From: Gp6-AA40 sp963772955
Lineage (GTDB): Bacteria; Acidobacteriota; Vicinamibacteria; Vicinamibacterales; UBA2999
DNA length: 64,000 nucleotides
Assembly (NCBI GenBank): GCA_963772955.1
Contig: CAVYZF010000009.1
Span: 806,001-870,000, forward strand
Direction: 5' to 3'
In this document: piece by piece, positions 34,800 through 43,318 of the stretch
Layout of the letters: every line of letters begins with the position of its first letter
Numbering within the stretch: the first letter of the stretch is position 1
The notes under the pieces: model-generated
What the model was told of the DNA's origin: nothing
Seen by the model: the letters and a program-made list of their open reading frames with translations, nothing else
Databases searched by the model: none
Program-made: the position numbers and the translations under genes

Positions 34800-34806
34800 A
34801 TTTGCC

Positions 34807-35703
34807 ATGGAAGAAATAAACCTCCAGGAGATCGCTGAGATCGAGCTCTTCATCTTGAAGCGGATGAAGGAATTCACGCTCGGCGACCATGCCAGCGTAT
34901 TCAAGGGCTCGGGGTTCAACTTCGTCGGCATCCGCGACTGGCAGCCGGGCGATCGAATGTCGAACATCGACTGGGCACAGTCGACGCTCAACAACTTCAG
35001 CCCGCTGGTCACGCGCGAGTTCGAGCAGGACAGCAACGCGGCCATCGTCGCCGTCGCCGATGCATCGCTCTCGACGCGCTGCGGCATCGAGGCCGATCTG
35101 ATTGCGACCGCGATCGCGCGCGCCGTGGCAGCCGCTGGTCTCTCGGCGATGTTCTTCCAGGATCGTTTTGGCGTCGTGACCTTCAACGATCGGTTCGAGC
35201 AGGTCGCTGCCGCGCGCCCGAGGATTGGGCGCTCGCACCTGCTCTACTGCATCGACCTCTATCGCCAGTCGGTGCTCGGTCAAGGTGAAGCCAGCGAGAG
35301 CGACGTCATCGTGGGAATCGAAAGTCAGGTCCGCCACGCGTCGCTCATCCCGGTCATTTCTGATTTTCTGTTCCCGGACGTCGAGCACATCCTCACCGAG
35401 CTGTCGAAGCTGAACGCGGTCCACGACGTGTTCCTGGTGATGGCCGATGCGCGCTTTGCGTATGACGTTCCGAAGATGTCGGATGGCTGGATCGATGTCT
35501 TCGACATCGAATCCGGCAAGACGCGTGTGCTTTCCCGCCGGGAGGTGGGACGGCTGGCCGAGCGCGCCAACGCGTGGCAGGATGAAGTCGTGCGGATCGC
35601 GAAGGACGCGGACCTCGATGTGGTTCGTGTGGGACTGGACCGATGGGAGATGGAGACCGCGCTCGTGGAGTTCACCGCCGAGCGGCGCCTCCGGAAAATG
35701 TGA
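34807..35703 (+). CDS. DUF58 domain protein
   Basis: This 298-residue protein has the DUF58 core FVGIRDWQPGDRMSNIDWAQS, followed by a VWA-like fold (AAIVAVADASLSTRC) whose MIDAS-type D-x-S-x-S is recognisable. Family members are encoded with MoxR ATPases, and this one is the second gene of the Bat operon. Its stop overlaps the next start (TGATG), showing tight coupling. Molecular function is not established for the family. Confidence 0.9.
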   Translation: MEEINLQEIAEIELFILKRMKEFTLGDHASVFKGSGFNFVGIRDWQPGDRMSNIDWAQSTLNNFSPLVTREFEQDSNAAIVAVADASLSTRCGIEADLIATAIARAVAAAGLSAMFFQDRFGVVTFNDRFEQVAAARPRIGRSHLLYCIDLYRQSVLGQGEASESDVIVGIESQVRHASLIPVISDFLFPDVEHILTELSKLNAVHDVFLVMADARFAYDVPKMSDGWIDVFDIESGKTRVLSRREVGRLAERANAWQDEVVRIAKDADLDVVRVGLDRWEMETALVEFTAERRLRKM

Positions 35704-36908
35704 TGAGCAGAATCTGGTATCTCGCCCGCGTAGTCACGGTGGCCGGTGTTATCTTCGGAGCCCTTCCCTCATCCACCGGCGCGCAGACGACCCCAGCGCG
35801 CGGGAAAGAGGGGGAGGTTGAATCGGACCCCATCAAATGCTGGTGGAAGGCGGACCGGACGGCGCTTCGCGTCGGCGAGCGATTCGGGCTCGTGCTGACC
35901 TGCGCGGTCATCGAGGCCGGGCCGATCACCGTCGTTCCCGTGTTGAATCAGCTCGAGCCCGGCGCGCTGTCGATCACGCCGTTCGAGGTTGTCAGCGGGG
36001 CACGAGGTGAAGACATGGTCGCGCCGCCATGGCGCTACGTGCAGTTCGACTACTCGGTGCGGCTGTTGAGCGACGGCTTCTTCGGCCAGGACGTGATGAT
36101 TCCGGGCGTCACCGTCACCTATAACCTCCAGAACGCCGGCGGAACGCAGGGGCGGGATCAGACGTACGTGCTGCCGGCGTTGCCGATGCGGATCCTGTCG
36201 CTCGTGCCGAAGAGCGCGTCCGACATCAGGGACGCATCCGGCCAGACGTTCGCGAGCATCGCGTCGCGCCGGTTCCGCGCGTCGCTGGCCACCATCCTCG
36301 CGTGGGTCTCGTTCGCCTTCGCCGGCGTGCTCGCCATCTATGCGCTGGTGCGAGCCATCGGACACCTCCGCTCCAAGAACGTGGTCGCGGTTCGCAAGCT
36401 GCCGCTACCGTCGGTGCTCGGCGGCTGTCTCGACACGATCAGCGAAGTGGCGTCCGATGCGTCGAAGACCGGGTGGTCGCCGGATCTCGCGCGTCGAGCG
36501 GTGGCCGCGATGCGCATCGCCGGTGCCGTCGCGCTCGAACGCCCTGTGGCCCAGAACTTCGTTGGCCCGGATGCGATCGAGCACGATGGACAGGTCACCA
36601 TTCGAAAAGGATGGATCAGACCTCGACGCGTTCAGCTCTCCGCGTCGGTCACGTCGAAGGTGATTGCCAGTCATCTCGGCAACGGTCGCAGAATCCGGCC
36701 TGCAACGCGCGTGCGACTCGAATCGATTTCCGACGCGCTCGGCGTATTCAGCGCTGCGAGCTACGGACGCAACGGCAAGCCAGATTCGTCGGTGCTCGAT
36801 GCGGCCGTCGAATCGAGCAAAGACGTCATCCGCGGTCTGCGGACGAGCGCCCGTTGGCCTATGCGCACTGCCGACGCCGTGTTGCGCTCAGTCACGATTG
36901 GTGGATAG
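35703..36908 (+). CDS. BatD-like membrane protein of the Bat operon
   Basis: ATG 35703 gives 401 residues. A signal peptide ends near PSSTGAQ, then a periplasmic beta-rich region follows (KADRTALRVGERFGLVLTCAV, typical of BatD oxygen-tolerance proteins that begin with bounded beta domains). One membrane helix lies near 205-228 (ILAWVSFAFAGVLAIYALV), then a helical cytoplasmic tail. Similarity to BatD is judged from layout and context only. The product presumably works with the VWA proteins encoded next. Confidence 0.65.
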   Translation: MSRIWYLARVVTVAGVIFGALPSSTGAQTTPARGKEGEVESDPIKCWWKADRTALRVGERFGLVLTCAVIEAGPITVVPVLNQLEPGALSITPFEVVSGARGEDMVAPPWRYVQFDYSVRLLSDGFFGQDVMIPGVTVTYNLQNAGGTQGRDQTYVLPALPMRILSLVPKSASDIRDASGQTFASIASRRFRASLATILAWVSFAFAGVLAIYALVRAIGHLRSKNVVAVRKLPLPSVLGGCLDTISEVASDASKTGWSPDLARRAVAAMRIAGAVALERPVAQNFVGPDAIEHDGQVTIRKGWIRPRRVQLSASVTSKVIASHLGNGRRIRPATRVRLESISDALGVFSAASYGRNGKPDSSVLDAAVESSKDVIRGLRTSARWPMRTADAVLRSVTIGG

Positions 36909-36914
36909 ATCAGC

Positions 36915-38006
36915 GTGCCACCCCTGCAAGACATCCTGATCGCGCTGCGCACCACTTGGTCGGAGTGGATGCGCACTCGCTGGACAGAGCTCGAGTTCGG
37001 TGACGCCCGCACCGCACTGCTCGTGTTCATCGTCTTGCTGGCCATCGCGCTGCTCTTCCTGCTCGTCAGCTTCATGCGGAGTGGGTCGCTGCGCGGCAAG
37101 ATCGGATTGCCCGCGGTGCTGCCGGTCATGCGCCGATCGCCGCTCAGCCTCGTGCGGCACGTGCCATTGCTGCTGTTCCTCGCCGGCGTGCCGTTCTTCG
37201 CGGTCGCGCTGGCCGATCCGTTGACGGGATTCGCACGAGAGGAAGTGTCGTATCCGGGCCGACGCATCGCGCTGCTCGTGGACGGATCCACGAGCATGGT
37301 TATCCGCTTCGAATCGGCGAAGAAGCGCCCCGGAGAGTCGACGTTCTTCACAGCCGTTGCCGCGGCGGAGCAGTTCATCCGCCGGCGGATGGATGGGCCC
37401 TATCGCGATCTCGTCGCGCTCATCCAGTTCGGCAACTTCGCCTATGTCGTCACGCCGTTCACCAACGACTACGAGAACGTGTTGCTCAGCACGCGGCTCG
37501 TCGGAGACCCGGCGGAGTGGGGCCGGTTCCCGGACTGGGGGACGACGATCATCGAGGGCATCGATCAGGCGACGCAGCTCTTTCGCACGTTCGACTTCAC
37601 CAACGCGTCTGGCAACCTGATGATCGTGTTCACCGACGGACGCGACTCGCAGTTGAACCAGCAGAAGGCCGACCTCGAGCGCGTCGTGTCCGAGGCTCGT
37701 CGCTGGAAGATTCCGGTCTACATGATGCGGACCGCCTACAACCGGCGCGAGGGCGAGATCCTGCAGGACAAGATCTGGAAGTCCACCGTCGAGCGAACGG
37801 GGGGCCGCTTCTACGCGGCGTACGACGACGAGTCGATCGCGCGTGCGTTGCGGGAGATCGATCGGTTGTCACCCGGACGGATCGAGACGCGTGAATACAG
37901 CGTCCGTCGTCCGCGCTTTGCAGGTTGGGCGCTCGTCGCTGTGGGCCTGTGGCTGACCGCGGCGTCATTGAAACTGAACTTCGGCGTATTCAGGACGTTC
38001 CCGTAA
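36915..38006 (+). CDS. BatA-like VWA domain membrane protein
   Basis: GTG 36915 starts a 363-residue protein with two N-terminal membrane helices (LLVFIVLLAIALLFLLVSFM and VPLLLFLAGVPFFAVALA). A VWA domain follows, with an MIDAS LLVDGSTSMVIRF and later FTDGRDSQ, and the chain ends with a C-terminal membrane helix (WALVAVGLWLTAASL). It is the first of two VWA proteins in the operon; Bat proteins are thought to act with MoxR in envelope stress. The next gene starts eight bases downstream with an AAGGAG site. Confidence 0.88.
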   Translation: MPPLQDILIALRTTWSEWMRTRWTELEFGDARTALLVFIVLLAIALLFLLVSFMRSGSLRGKIGLPAVLPVMRRSPLSLVRHVPLLLFLAGVPFFAVALADPLTGFAREEVSYPGRRIALLVDGSTSMVIRFESAKKRPGESTFFTAVAAAEQFIRRRMDGPYRDLVALIQFGNFAYVVTPFTNDYENVLLSTRLVGDPAEWGRFPDWGTTIIEGIDQATQLFRTFDFTNASGNLMIVFTDGRDSQLNQQKADLERVVSEARRWKIPVYMMRTAYNRREGEILQDKIWKSTVERTGGRFYAAYDDESIARALREIDRLSPGRIETREYSVRRPRFAGWALVAVGLWLTAASLKLNFGVFRTFP

Positions 38007-38014
38007 GGAGTGAC

Positions 38015-38707
38015 ATGCGAGCAACTATCGCGAGTGCAATCGTCGCCGTCGTGTTGGCCCTGTTCGGCTTCGCCTTCCTGGGCGTGTCACGCCTCGAAGG
38101 CCACATGGCCGACGCCGGACAGCAGCTCTCGACGCTGCAATACGAATCGGCACAACAGAGCCTGACCGCCGCCGAACAGTACGCGAGCCACTCGCGGTTC
38201 GTGCCATTTCTCGGCACGGACGCGCGTCAGGAAATTCGCGCACGCCAGGCCGCCGTCCAGTACTGGCAGCGTCAGTACGACGTGGTCCTGCCGGCAGGCG
38301 CCGAGCCTGTTGCCGCGGTGGACGAAGAGAACGTCGAGCTGCAGCTCGTGGTCGCGAACTCCGAGTTCCGCGTCAAGCAGCCTGAGTTCAAAGATAAGGC
38401 CGCGACGGTCAAGGCGCTCGAAGAGTCCGCCGCCGGATACCTCACGGTCCTGAAGAACAACACGTGGCATCCGGACGCCGCTTACAACTACGAGTACATC
38501 ATCCGGCTTCGCGATCAGGCCGCGAAGGGCAGTCAGCCTCCGCCGCCGCAGAAGAACGAGGAAGAGTCCGACAACGGTGAGTCAGGCGCGCCAACGCCGG
38601 CCACCAGCCAGGAGGGCTTCCAGATCTACATCCCGCTCGAGCAGGGCGAGAAGAACCCGACAGGTGGAGAAGCCGGCAAGGCATCGGCCAAGGAACGAAA
38701 GGGCTGA
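38015..38707 (+). CDS. Hypothetical membrane-anchored protein of the Bat operon
   Basis: ATG 38015, with a perfect AAGGAG seven bases upstream, gives 230 residues. There is one N-terminal membrane helix (SAIVAVVLALFGFAFLGVS), a helical and coiled region rich in Gln/Ala (QLSTLQYESAQQSLTAAEQYA), and a disordered Pro/Glu tail. The helical part resembles the place usually held by TPR-bearing BatC/BatE but no TPR repeat is clear. The stop overlaps the next ATG by one base. Confidence 0.75.
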   Translation: MRATIASAIVAVVLALFGFAFLGVSRLEGHMADAGQQLSTLQYESAQQSLTAAEQYASHSRFVPFLGTDARQEIRARQAAVQYWQRQYDVVLPAGAEPVAAVDEENVELQLVVANSEFRVKQPEFKDKAATVKALEESAAGYLTVLKNNTWHPDAAYNYEYIIRLRDQAAKGSQPPPPQKNEEESDNGESGAPTPATSQEGFQIYIPLEQGEKNPTGGEAGKASAKERKG

Positions 38708-39811
38708 TGTTCGGTCTCCCGCGCGTCTCGTTCGATTCGTTCAGGTTTGCCGAGCCGCTCTACCTGTGGCTGCTCATGGTGCCCGCGATCCTGTTCGCGG
38801 TGTGGGTCTGGCGATTCGTTCGCCGGCGTGGCGACCTGAAGCGATTGCGCGCGCGGCGAGCGCTGCCGGTACGTGAACGGCTCGGGGCTGTCGGCGATCT
38901 TGCCTTCTGGGCTGCAGGTACTCGTCGCGACAGCGCTCTGCATTGTTGCGCTCGCTCGTCCTCAAGCACTTGTGTCCACTGTTCGAAAAGCCAGTGCGGA
39001 TATCGTCGTCCTGCAAGACGCGTCAGCCTCGATGTACGTCTCCGACGTCAGGCCCGATCGCTGGCGCCGGTCGGTGCAGTTCCTTCGAACGTTCGCGGAG
39101 ACGCTCAGCTGGCAGGGCGATCGCGTCGCGCTCGCGCTCTTCGCGCAGCTCGCCGCACCGCAGATCCGGCTGACTAAGGATCCCAACGCGCTCTTCTTCT
39201 TCATCGATCACCTCGGCGGGCATTCACCGTTCCGGCTCGAGAACACGACGACGTGGGATACGAACATCGAGGAGGGTATTCGCTGGGGCCTGCGGCTCGT
39301 GGAGAAGGATGAAGAAGTGTTCGGGAAGAATGGCAATCCCAAAGCCTTCCTCGTCATCTCCGATGGTCAGTCGTGGAGCGGCACCGTGGCCAACGCCATT
39401 CAGAACGCGCGTGCGATGAAGATCCCGGTGCACGTCGTCGGCATCGGTACGTCGACTGGCGGGATGATCCCCGAGCCGGCGAGACCGGATGGTACGAGGC
39501 CGCCGCCGGTGGTTCGATCGGTGCTCGATCGCGCGTCGCTCGTGCAGCTCGCAGTTGCTGGTGGTGGCGAGTACTTCGAAATCGGCGACGAGCCCGATCG
39601 CATCGTCGCCTTCCGCATCGTCGATCGCCTGCGACGGCGCTCGGACGTGGTGAAAGAAGTCGAGAGCTTCGACGAGCTGTACCCTCGCTTCCTGATGGCC
39701 GCCGCGGCCGTTCTTGTCATCGGGACCGCATTCCTTCGTAAACGGACTGAGCTCGCCTGGCAGGCCGCGGGTGCGCTTGCTGTCGTCCTGTTGCTCGCCA
39801 GCCTGGTTTGA
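38707..39811 (+). CDS. BatB-like VWA protein interrupted by an apparent frameshift
   Basis: The N-terminal part (38707 to about 38916) encodes a membrane helix (LYLWLLMVPAILFAVWVWRF) and RERLGAVGDLAFWA. The rest lies one frame over (open from 38873 to 39811) and encodes LVATALCIVALARPQA, the MIDAS VLQDASASM, LVISDGQSW and two C-terminal membrane helices. Removing one G from GCAGGTACT at 38914-38922 joins the halves as FWAAVLVATALCIVALARPQ, which fits the family exactly. It is the last gene of the MoxR-DUF58-BatD-BatA-BatB operon. The same nonamer marks frameshifts in two other genes, so the lesion may not exist in the cell. Confidence 0.8.
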
Positions 39812-39838
39812 CCCCGCTCGTAATCCACTGACAATTCT

Positions 39839-40630
39839 GTGGACCGGCCGTTGCGCAAGGACGGTCGATTGTCGAGATCCCTGCGAACTGACGGGCATTC
39901 GCGTGCTGGTACACCGCGTGCACCGTCCACATTTACTTTGAATTCACATTCCGGCACGGCTTCATCCCCCAGGCGACGAGTCAGCGATTGGGTCGGCTTC
40001 TTCGGTCACCTCTCGATCGCGGTGCTCACCGTCGTGCGCACGCCGACGCTGACGCTCTTCCTCTTACCGGGAATCGTTCACATGATGGTCGCCGCGGGGT
40101 CGTTCCTCGTGCGCGACACAGCGCGACGGAAAGAGCAGAATCCCGTCGGACGGATCGCCTCTTACGCTGGTGGCTTTGGCATATTCGGGTTCGTGCAGTT
40201 CGCAACGTCGTTCAGGCCCGAGTGGCTGGCAGTGACCGACAACGCCGGACTCGGCCTCGCCGGCATCGCGCTCGGCTTCGTCGGCATCTTCATCGAGATC
40301 TGGGCGGTGTGGCACCTGCGGTTCTCGTTTGCGACCGAGCCCGCCGCGCGCAACCTGGTGACCACCGGGCCGTACCGCCTGGCGCGGCATCCGATTTACA
40401 GTGGCGGCTGCCTGGCGTACATCGGCCTTCTGATGGCGCATCCGACGATGCCTCTTGCTATTGCGCTCACGGGTTGGGCGGCCTGCATCGGTATGCGGAT
40501 GCGATACGAGGAAGCCATTCTCACGCAGGCGTTCCCCGAGGACTACGCAGACTACCGTCGTCGTGTCGGTGCGCTCGTGCCCTGGCCTGCGACGATGGGC
40601 AAGAGCGCGGCGCCTGCTGCTGGTCTGTAG
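39839..40630 (+). CDS. Isoprenylcysteine carboxyl methyltransferase (ICMT)-family membrane protein
   Basis: The frame from GTG 39839 has 263 residues, but the first 50 are unconserved-looking and the true start may be later (a TTG near 39938 is possible). Several membrane helices are visible, followed by the ICMT/PEMT signature TTGPYRLARHPIYSGG and the C-terminal MRYEEAILTQAFPEDYADYRRRVGALVPW. Bacterial relatives methylate isoprenoid or lipid substrates, mostly uncharacterised. It follows the Bat operon on the plus strand and converges with the hydrolase gene. Confidence 0.8.
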   Translation: MDRPLRKDGRLSRSLRTDGHSRAGTPRAPSTFTLNSHSGTASSPRRRVSDWVGFFGHLSIAVLTVVRTPTLTLFLLPGIVHMMVAAGSFLVRDTARRKEQNPVGRIASYAGGFGIFGFVQFATSFRPEWLAVTDNAGLGLAGIALGFVGIFIEIWAVWHLRFSFATEPAARNLVTTGPYRLARHPIYSGGCLAYIGLLMAHPTMPLAIALTGWAACIGMRMRYEEAILTQAFPEDYADYRRRVGALVPWPATMGKSAAPAAGL

Positions 40631-40658
40631 TCACCTGTGTCGTCAGAGACGACACGCT

Positions 40659-41927
40659 CTATGTCACGATTTTCCAGTATCTCGATCCGGGACCAGCTGC
40701 GGCTGGCGGCAGTTGTTCGATCCAGCGAATGAGCAGTGTTCTGGCCTCAGGCGAGTTGTAAAGGAAATGCCGGAGCCCACGCCACGTGGGCAACACCTCC
40801 TGTACGTTGTAGGCGTCGCCCGGCGGTGTCGTTTGCCCCTTGATTTCAAACGCGAGCCCCATTACAAGGAATTCCCATCCGAACGGGGACAGCAGGCTTC
40901 CAGCAAATAGCAGGAGCCCACCCAGCACCAGGATCGTCACGAGTAGGGCAAGCGCAAATGGCGCTCCCTGGTCGAAGAGCCCCGGGTTCGGAACGGCATG
41001 GCGCCAAGCGACGAGCCATGATTCGCCGAGAACGAGAATCCGTGTGAATGTCCGCAGCACTGCGGGCGTCCAGAACAAAGAAACTATCAGCAATAGCAGC
41101 ATGAGCGGCCAGCCGTGCTTGAGTGCAGGCGCGATGAACGCCACCATGACGCGAAGCGGTTGCCAGGTGAACTCGAACGCCTTGTAGGCCGCGCGTGCGC
41201 CGGCCAATACGAGGCTCGCTTCATCACGGGGCGCACGGAGGATGAGCCACGGCGCAATTCGCTTGGGGGCCCAGCTGCGCGTGTTGCTGACTGCGCGGCG
41301 CAAAGTGGTCAGCCGCTGCAGCATGCTTCCAGCGCAGAGTGGCAGTGCGAAACTCAGAACGACAGAGACAGGGCCCATGTTTGCGAAGGGCCATGACGCT
41401 GATCCCCGGGTATCGCTGGATGACAGCACGCCAAGTACGTCGAGCAGTGCGAAGAGGGTGACGATCGTCCAGGCGAGTAGCAGCAGCACTGTCACTATCT
41501 GGATGGCGCCAAGCAACATGTTCTTCAGCGTATCTGCCGTCCGTTGCTCGATGTTGAGGAACGGCGTGGCCATGGTGGCTATTCCAGCGAGGGGTGGCGC
41601 CCACGGGTGCATAGAGGCAAGCAACGCCACGCTACCCCCATGGCTGTGAGCAACGACGATCTGCTGTGCCGAATTGTCGGCGTCGTCGTACTTCATCAGG
41701 CGGTAGGCAAGCCGTTCAGCAGCGACATGGCGTTCGAGGTAGCTGTTGTCGCCCGACCACAGGAAGGGTTCTACCTCCACTCCGGGAAGCCTCGCCCTCA
41801 ATTCCTCCACGAACGGCGAGCTCTCGTCGAACCAGGTCTTCTTCGGGCGACGCAGCAGCCTCACCCAATGTTCGGGGACACTGTACGGCCACGTGCCATG
41901 AACGAGGTGGACGATCGTCCTGGCCAA
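40659..41927 (-). CDS. Alpha/beta-hydrolase-like protein with multiple membrane helices
   Basis: The 422-residue protein starts with a lipase-like VHLVHGTWP and has a nucleophile elbow VAHSHGGSVALLA near residues 93-105 (Ser in H-S-H-G-G). From residue 135 on, the chain contains four or five membrane helices (IQIVTVLLLLAWTIVTLFALL, WPLMLLLLIVSLFW, FALALLVTILVLGGLLLFAG) where a normal hydrolase would have its second half. The catalytic acid and His are not identifiable by eye. It may be a membrane-embedded esterase or a pseudo-enzyme. It is the last gene of the minus-strand ankyrin/DUF1592/DUF1552 run. Confidence 0.65.
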   Translation of the reverse strand: MARTIVHLVHGTWPYSVPEHWVRLLRRPKKTWFDESSPFVEELRARLPGVEVEPFLWSGDNSYLERHVAAERLAYRLMKYDDADNSAQQIVVAHSHGGSVALLASMHPWAPPLAGIATMATPFLNIEQRTADTLKNMLLGAIQIVTVLLLLAWTIVTLFALLDVLGVLSSSDTRGSASWPFANMGPVSVVLSFALPLCAGSMLQRLTTLRRAVSNTRSWAPKRIAPWLILRAPRDEASLVLAGARAAYKAFEFTWQPLRVMVAFIAPALKHGWPLMLLLLIVSLFWTPAVLRTFTRILVLGESWLVAWRHAVPNPGLFDQGAPFALALLVTILVLGGLLLFAGSLLSPFGWEFLVMGLAFEIKGQTTPPGDAYNVQEVLPTWRGLRHFLYNSPEARTLLIRWIEQLPPAAAGPGSRYWKIVT

Positions 41928-41957
41928 GTTGGATAACGCCGATCCCGGGTCCCGGGA

Positions 41958-43280
41958 CTACAGGCTGATCGGCCCTGTGCTGTCGCCGAGTTTGTCCGTG
42001 GTGACCTCGAGCTTGTCGAGCATCGCGACCAGCAGGTTGGCCATCGGCGTGTTCTTCGGCTGACGCAGGTGGCGGCCGCCCTTGAGGCGACCCGACGCGC
42101 CGCCTGCGACGAGTACCGGCAGGTCGGTGTGATTGTGCTGATTTCCGTCGCTGAGCCCGCTGCCGTACAGCACCAGCGAGTGATCGAGCAACGTGCCGTC
42201 GCCATCCGGCGTGGAACGCAGCTTGTCCAGGAAATAAGCGAAGAGCGCCACGTGGTACATGTTCAGGATCGCGAAGCGCGTGATGTTGTCGGGCACGTTG
42301 GAGTGGTGCGATAGCGTGTGGAACGCGTCGCGCACGCCGCTCTTCGCATAGACCGTCGTGCTCAACTCCTTGCACATGAGGAACGTGGAGACGCGCGTGA
42401 TCTCGGCCTGCCACGCCAGCACCTGCAGGTCGTACATCAACTTGATGTGTTCCTCGACGTCGCGGGGCACTCCGGTCGGCGCCGCGGGAATCGGCAGGTC
42501 GTCTGACAACTGCTGACCGGCCTTCTGTACGCGGCGCTCGATCTCGCGAACGTCGGTCAGATACTGGTCGAGGCGTGTCCGATCCGAGGCGGGCAACTTC
42601 CTCTGAAGCGTTGAGGCTTCTCCGAGTACCGAGTCGAGCAGGCTGATCGACTGATCGCGCCGCGCCTTGCGCTGTTCCGCCGTGTTGCCGTCGCCGAACA
42701 GCCGCTCGAACACGACCTGCGGATTGTTCTGCATCGGCAGCGGCGCATGCGGTCCCTGCCAGGAGATCGTGTCGCGATAGGAGCAGCTCAACCCGTCGCC
42801 GCAGTTGAGGGTCGGTTCCTCGATCGTCAGCTCGAGGGACGGAAGCGGCGTGTCCTGACCGATCTTCTGGGCGGCAATCTGATCGACCGTGATGCCGAGC
42901 GTCGGTTGCGCACCGACTTCAGCGAATGCGCCGCTGAGGAACGCCGCAGCCGCCCGATTGTGATTTGCGGTGGCGCCACTGCCGTACGCGAGCGCGTGCC
43001 GCAGACCGCTGACGACGTTGACCTGGTCGTAGAACGGTTTGATCGGGGTCAGGATCTCAGTGAGCTCGTAACCGGCGCCTTCCGTGGCCGGCGTCCACTT
43101 CGGCATGATCGCGCCGTGCGGAAAGTAGATGGCGCCCAGCCGCGTGCGCGGGCTGGCGGCCGTCTGGCCGAAGGCGGTCGCCGCGGGGATCATCGACTCC
43201 AGCAGTGGAAGCGCCATCGTGACGCCCACGCCGTGGAGGAAGGTTCGACGCGACAGGTGGGTCTTCGTAATGAAGCTCAT
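41958..43280 (-). CDS. DUF1552 protein exported by the Tat pathway
   Basis: The 440-residue protein begins with a twin-arginine signal (SRRTFLHGVGVTMALPLLESM). It continues with the DUF1552 pattern seen in Planctomycetes and Acidobacteria (IYFPHGAIMPKWTPATEGAGYELTEIL, VVSGLRHALAYG, and the sulfatase-like LYGSGLSDGNQHNHTDLPVLVAGGA). It is always found beside DUF1592/DUF1588-type cytochrome proteins, as here. Exact function is unknown. Confidence 0.9.
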   Translation of the reverse strand: MSFITKTHLSRRTFLHGVGVTMALPLLESMIPAATAFGQTAASPRTRLGAIYFPHGAIMPKWTPATEGAGYELTEILTPIKPFYDQVNVVSGLRHALAYGSGATANHNRAAAAFLSGAFAEVGAQPTLGITVDQIAAQKIGQDTPLPSLELTIEEPTLNCGDGLSCSYRDTISWQGPHAPLPMQNNPQVVFERLFGDGNTAEQRKARRDQSISLLDSVLGEASTLQRKLPASDRTRLDQYLTDVREIERRVQKAGQQLSDDLPIPAAPTGVPRDVEEHIKLMYDLQVLAWQAEITRVSTFLMCKELSTTVYAKSGVRDAFHTLSHHSNVPDNITRFAILNMYHVALFAYFLDKLRSTPDGDGTLLDHSLVLYGSGLSDGNQHNHTDLPVLVAGGASGRLKGGRHLRQPKNTPMANLLVAMLDKLEVTTDKLGDSTGPISL

Positions 43281-43294
43281 GTCAGTCTCTCTAA

Positions 43295-43318
43295 CCGTCT
43301 ACTGCCTACTGCCTACTT
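43295..43318. repeat. Short heptamer array between DUF1552 and DUF1592 genes
   Basis: CCGTCTA is followed by CTGCCTA twice in strict 7-base register, ending over the DUF1592 stop codon. The CTGCCTA word is the same as in the arms of the array between mreB and mreC at 58038-58103. Confidence 0.5.
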
